64,000 nucleotides of DNA. Source: Iris pallida. Taxonomy: Eukaryota > Streptophyta > Magnoliopsida > Asparagales > Iridaceae. Below are positions 59,007-64,000 of this stretch, piece by piece (the first letter of the stretch is position 1; each line of letters opens with the position of its first letter). The position numbers were made by a program, and so were the translations under genes. The stretch spans positions 5,328,734-5,392,733 of the forward strand of contig JANAVB010044017.1 of the NCBI GenBank assembly GCA_029216955.1. The letters are read 5' to 3'. The notes below the pieces were generated by a model. It saw nothing but the letters and a program-made list of their open reading frames with translations, had not been told where the DNA came from and searched no databases.

Positions 59007-62000
59007 TGTAACACCCAGTTTTTCAGATGAGGGTAATTTTGAAATTTTGTAATTATAATTATTTTTTATTGATATTTATTTCACATTATGATTTTTGGTA
59101 ATTTTTAATAATTTTTAAACTATTTAAAAACTGCTTTAAGTCATGACTAGTAATTTTGATGTGCTGCCAGTGAAACCCTAGAGATTGCATGACCTAGAGC
59201 CTAACCGTCTCATTAAGATGATTTAATTATCATTTTTAGCCTAGGGGTAATTTGGTCATTTTGACTTATTTGAATTACTTGATGATTTATTGAATTGGTG
59301 AATTCTAGTTGACCTTGACTTGTTGAGACCTAGTGGACTAGCCTAGAAGCTAACCCTAGCCATGGTGACCCTAGTCTAACTTAGGTTAACCTACTTTTAG
59401 TCATTAGAAACTAATTTTGGATTAGGAGGATTAGTTTAAGTGAATTTAAGTCATGGCTTGTGGCTTCATGAAATGACTTATGGCTTAATGATTTGATTGA
59501 TCATGACTCTAGCCCATGGGCCATTTAGTAAACCCTAACCCTAATTATTGAGCTTATGACCAGCCACATAGGGATCCCCACCCTATATAAATACTTATTT
59601 ATTAGGGCTTGCCTCTTTTATTTCATTCCAACACTTGGAGAAAGAGAGGTATTTTTCCCCTTTCCAAAAATCCCCATAAATCCATTTTAATTCCTTTTCA
59701 ATCCTAGTCTTTTGCATTAGGTCCTAATTTCTGTATGTTTAATATTTCTGGAGGTTAATCTCAGTTTTGGGTTCATTTGGAGCATTTGGCCATCAAGAGG
59801 AACACCCCCCATTTGGAGCTTTTCCTTGCAATTTGCACCTATAGGTAAAACCCTTTAAATTGCATTATTATTCTGATTTCTTTGCATATTAGGCTAGGTT
59901 TTGGTGTTCCCTAGTTGTATCTCGAATTTGGGTGGATTTAGTGTCCGTTTGGTGTCCGTATCGGGCACGTGTCAATATGTAAGTGTAGGTGTTTAATAGA
60001 ATGCCCCTTAGGAATTTATTTTCGATTTTTGAAAATATAATTACATGAGTTTATAGATCTAAGGATGTACATTAATTTTTGTGAAGGATGTTAAGTATTT
60101 TGGTGTCGTTTTGTGTCCGTTTTTGCTGTTGGACACGCGTGCACGACACGAGTGCACTGTCCTGCATCACGGGCTCGATTTCTTCTTGTTCCGGACACGT
60201 GGACACGCTAAATTTTACGAGAATGTCAGGGCACTGACTGACATGGCTCTCCCAAAATTTAGGGACATATGGTACAGTGTGCGAGGAGTTCTCCTCCTCG
60301 CACTGGCCGTACTGGCCGCACGTGCGCGCTGTGCACGCGTGAGTTCTAGCCACTGACACGGCTTTAGAACTCTGACACGACACGACCTCGACACGGTACA
60401 GGGTGATGAAACCCTAGCCCTACCCCTGTCGTACACGTGTGCACGGCCACGTGTCACCACGTGGCCTGTGTCGTGCACTGGACACACGTGCACGCGTGCA
60501 CGACGAAACCTGAGCACAGCGTGTCTGTGGTGTTCGTGAGCCAAGACATGTCGTGTCATGTTTCCCCAGGACACGAGATAATTCGTAGGACACGTGCACG
60601 AGTGTGGGTTGGATTACCAACCATTAATTTGTATTATTAACATGTTTTTATAGTTCGATTTTGATTTCCCTATTTCAACTGATACACGTTTCAGTTTTAA
60701 AATCCTGAAATCAGATTTCTGTTTCTAAATTGATTTTCCTGTTTAATTGCCATGTTAATTCACTTACATATGTGATAGATTACTGCAACGTTGATTTAGG
60801 ATTTGCATTGGAGAATTGGGATTTCGAAATGGGAATGGGATTGAGGTGTAGCTTGCTAATTGAACTGTCATGCACTGTTTTTAATTTCCGAAATATAAAT
60901 GAGTTCCTACCTATTTTTCCCTGATTAAAGTCGACTTATTTTTCATATATATTGTGTATTAGTTTACCGAAATCTTGGTTACTGATTTGTGTTAGGTTTA
61001 GGTTTCAATTCAGATTTGTGAATGTGTGACTGATTCATGCTTTCAGTTTTTTTATACTCTGAACTTATTCCAGTTTCAAACTGTTTTGATATTTGATTTT
61101 CATGATTTAATCATCTGCACTTATGTATTAGACTATTATAAAGTAGGTTATTGACTGGTCCTAGGTTTTAGATTTTGAAAGTGGTTTTGAATGTTGAACT
61201 GGTGCTTTTGCACTGTCAACTGATACATAGTGCAGCCTTCAATTCTGATTTTTATTTTTCCTTTCTAAAACCGATTTGATGACTAATTTGTCATGTTAAG
61301 ATTTAGTTATATGTGTGTAAGTTACTGTTAGATGGATTCATGGAATGGGGTTGAGGTTTTGCACTAAAGAAAAGGATTTCGAATGTGGATTGGGGATGTC
61401 CAATGGGACTGGACTGATACACAGTCCTGAGACTTAATTTTGACTTTAAATTCCTATTCTAAACTAATTTGATGTTCAAATTACATGTTAAGTTCAGGTG
61501 CACCTTTTTAGTTCAACTATTAGCAATGGGAATTCGAATTGGTTTTCAATGGGATGAATGGTTTCCAATGGATGTTGAGACTTTAGATTTAACAGTTTTG
61601 AAACTGCTAATTGCCATGTTCTTTACTATTGCATATACTTAGATTATGATTAACTGTATTGATATTTTTCCTGGAAACCAATCTGAAGTTGCTCACTAGT
61701 TTTCAGTTTTTTAAATTTTGGGAACACCTTCACATGTTAATCTATCACCCACTCTCTGATTTTTAAACTGTCACACCAATATCCATGTGACACTAACTGT
61801 CAATGCATTTCTGAGTTTTGTATACTGTTTTCAGTGATACACCCTCACCCTCATAGACACTGTCATTGACACCATACATTTTACAGTCACTGATTTTAGT
61901 TTTAATTTCAGATTCTACACACACATGTGACACAACCACCACTATCATGTGGTAACACATGATACACACCCTCACTCTCACACACACTGTTTTTCCATTC

Positions 62001-63948
62001 ATCCATATATCACTATCACACATTCATGCCCATATCACTCTATGTTTCACTCACTGCCACCTTAAACACTCCACACATCACTGTTCACAAATTCCCTTGT
62101 ATCACACATGCTCTTATGTATCCACATACTATATCACACTCACACCATGCCACATACCACTATGTTAACACTACACACACACCCATTGTATCACTCACAT
62201 ATGTGTACACCTATATGTGATATGTATTATCATGTATACTTTATGTATAAATGTGTGTTAGTATATAAATAGGATATATTTTATTGTAAATATATGTGAG
62301 AGTAGACTTTATGTAGAAATGTGTGATTAGCCTATATACAGGGCACATAGCCTATGGCTCATTGCCTATGTATATGGCATGAATGCCAGTTAAGTGTGTA
62401 GTTGGCTTATATAGCCTAGATAGTGGGTGTGAATGCTAGAATAGGCTGGTTAGGCTTAGTGAGACTTGTTTGGCTTAGGCTTGACCTAGTTTGACCTAGA
62501 CAGTTGACCATAGACAGTTGACCATGGTTGACCAGGAGTTGACTTTGACCTAGATTGACCTAGAAATCATGTAGATTGCATCGTAGACTTCATTTACCTT
62601 ATTTTAAACATATTATAACCTGTATTCCTCTGTTTAGGACATTGTGACTCTGTCGCAGATATCTGATATTATACTACTCTTTTCAGAGTATCAGGCGAGT
62701 ACATTATCTGATAGTTCTCTCATTTAATTGTCAATTACTGTACTTCAGTTATAGTTAGTTTTATGTGATTCTCTGTTACAACACGTATGGATATTTTTGG
62801 ATTCATGTATGCGACACACATACCTTACTTATCTGGCCTCTATTACTGGAATCACTGGAATCATTCCGGAATCTATTTCTGGAATCATCATATTTTGGCT
62901 GGACTCATCTCGATTCTCGTATCGTATTCTGGATTCACTTGTACTTGCTAGGAGGGGAAATACTTGAGTAAGACATGTAGACATACCCCAATCTGGAATC
63001 TCCCAAGTGGAATCTCCTGGAATCTACTGGAATGATAGCCATCTCACACCCGGCCAGGTGTGTGATGTTCCGTATTACCTACAACCGTTTACATGTCGAT
63101 CTCGATATTTTAAAATACACTGTTAGAGTATAGGCTGGACTCACCCTGGAATCATTGATCACTATGACTGGAATCATCTTATACTGGACTCATCTTGTAC
63201 TGGAATCACCTGGTATCAGATTCATGTTGTCTGGATTTACTTGGGCTTTGCACTTGTTTACATTTACATTCTGGACTTACATCATGTTGCTCTAGTTCAG
63301 CTAGTTCTATTTACAGTCTTTATTGCTATGATTCTTCTCTTGTTTTACTTACCTTACTTTCCTTGTATCTTAACTGTTTCTCTATACCATCACCTGTATA
63401 CAAACTACCATGTTCATCAATAAAACTGTCTATAACTGCTTTATAGTTCTCTGTCATTTACTTGGTATTTCTTGATGAATTGTACTCGTTCCTGTCCTGA
63501 CTGGACCTGTTGAAAATTTTACAGATGATTGCCTGAGGACACTTGCCCTACATATTATGGACCCGGAGACGGGATGGCTACCTTTGGCCCCGACACTCAG
63601 GAGTGATCGGGATTTAGTTTAGTAGACTAGCATATGTTTTTCATGTTAAACTTGTTGTAGTAGATTTGAGACTTGTGTAGTATTTGAGATTGTTGAGAGT
63701 TGTTATTTTAGCAGTTGTCTTCTATTCTTAGTTATTTCTTCTGTGTTATCTTATCGTTCTTAGACTGTGATTGAGTTACGATATCTTATACTTGTCCTCC
63801 GTTCAGAGTTGATTATGATGAGTACATTATATATTGCGTGAGTTGATAGTTAGATAGTGACCTAGAACAGCGTTCTACCGCCGACACTGCGGCGTAGGCT
63901 GGGCGTTGTTACGCATTCGTACCCTCACAATGGGTACGGGTCGTGACA
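59007..63948 (+). mobile_element. Element F LTR 3
   Basis: 4942 bp. Telo-box 59530-59544, TATA 59584-59591, inverted repeat 60445-60466, and small local expansions relative to LTR 1 and 2 in the TTGAC cluster (an extra ACAGTTGACCATAG near 62500) and the GGAATC cluster (near 63005). Ends at the AATAT duplication. No gene. Confidence 0.93.
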
Positions 63949-64000
63949 AATATATATAATTAATATATAATTTAAATATATATAATTTAGATGTCATACA
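63949..64000. other. AT-rich flank of F
   Basis: Begins with the target duplication AATAT and continues AT-rich to the window edge. It should continue the sequence left of 47144. No feature seen. Confidence 0.6.

Larger units (their letters stand above)
47149..63948 (+). mobile_element. Element F: tandem non-autonomous LTR retrotransposon (3 LTRs, 2 internal regions)
   Basis: The array reads LTR-internal-LTR-internal-LTR. Each LTR starts TGTAACACCCA and ends GGGT(G/A)CGGGTCGTGACA; each internal region is 1010 bp. One 5 bp duplication, AATAT, flanks the whole (47144-47148 and 63949-63953). No protease, reverse transcriptase or integrase is present. Its LTR end, primer site and leader are like those of E. 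All short open frames in the LTRs recur three times with LTR sequence and have no family match. Confidence 0.93.

Noticed and set aside
47149..63948. Satellite or rDNA-like 5.9 kb tandem repeat
   Set aside because: TG...CA ends, primer site, polypurine tracts and a single AATAT target duplication identify an LTR retrotransposon tandem; no rRNA sequence is present.

Overview
This 64 kb window is plant nuclear DNA made almost entirely of nested retrotransposons. I see no host gene, rRNA, tRNA or CRISPR array. The plant assignment rests on chromodomain Ty3/gypsy elements, a plant-type L1 LINE (gag-like ORF1 with a zinc knuckle, then APE endonuclease plus YADD reverse transcriptase), an Ogre/Tat-like fragment, plant telomere-type AAACCCTAA boxes upstream of TATA boxes, and AT-dinucleotide microsatellites. 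The species cannot be told; a large-genome flowering plant is likely.

Layers, named A-H here. H is an old Tat/Ogre-like element on the minus strand (41708-44083). B, a Ty3/gypsy chromovirus on the plus strand, is inserted in H integrase; its 5' LTR remnant is 32623-33768, internal region 33769-38740 and 3' LTR 38741-41707. E, a minus-strand chromovirus, is inserted in the 5' LTR of B; its internal region is 2148-7197, its 3' LTR ends at 2147, and its 5' LTR is split into 7198-8912 and about 30822-32622. A (TA)n tract inside the E LTR has received LINE material in both LTR copies (1-326; 8913-14595; 29234-30760). LINE-1 is cut by LTR A (14596-16714, plus), which abuts a related LTR C in inverse orientation (16715-17795 and 26452-28255). 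C is split by D (17796-26451, plus), a chromovirus flanked by the duplication GAACT. On the right, G is a minus-strand LTR (44084 to at least 47148) set into the LTR of H. F (47149-63948) is a non-autonomous element with three 4.9 kb LTRs and two 1010 bp internal regions in tandem, flanked by a single AATAT duplication.

All gag-pol genes are damaged by stops and frameshifts. D is the best preserved and carries a candidate 71 bp intron in gag, flanked by a 9 bp direct repeat that contains the splice junctions. F has no coding capacity, but its LTR end, primer site and leader resemble those of E, so an E-like element could have mobilised it.

The least ordinary signals are: the intron-like insertion in D gag; the F three-LTR tandem; a minisatellite slot in the A/B/C LTR family that holds a different repeat in each copy while its flanks stay conserved; a short conserved acidic reading frame near the LTR 3' end; two conserved hairpins in the same LTRs; and clustered W-box, G-box, GGAATC and telo-box motifs in the E and F LTRs.
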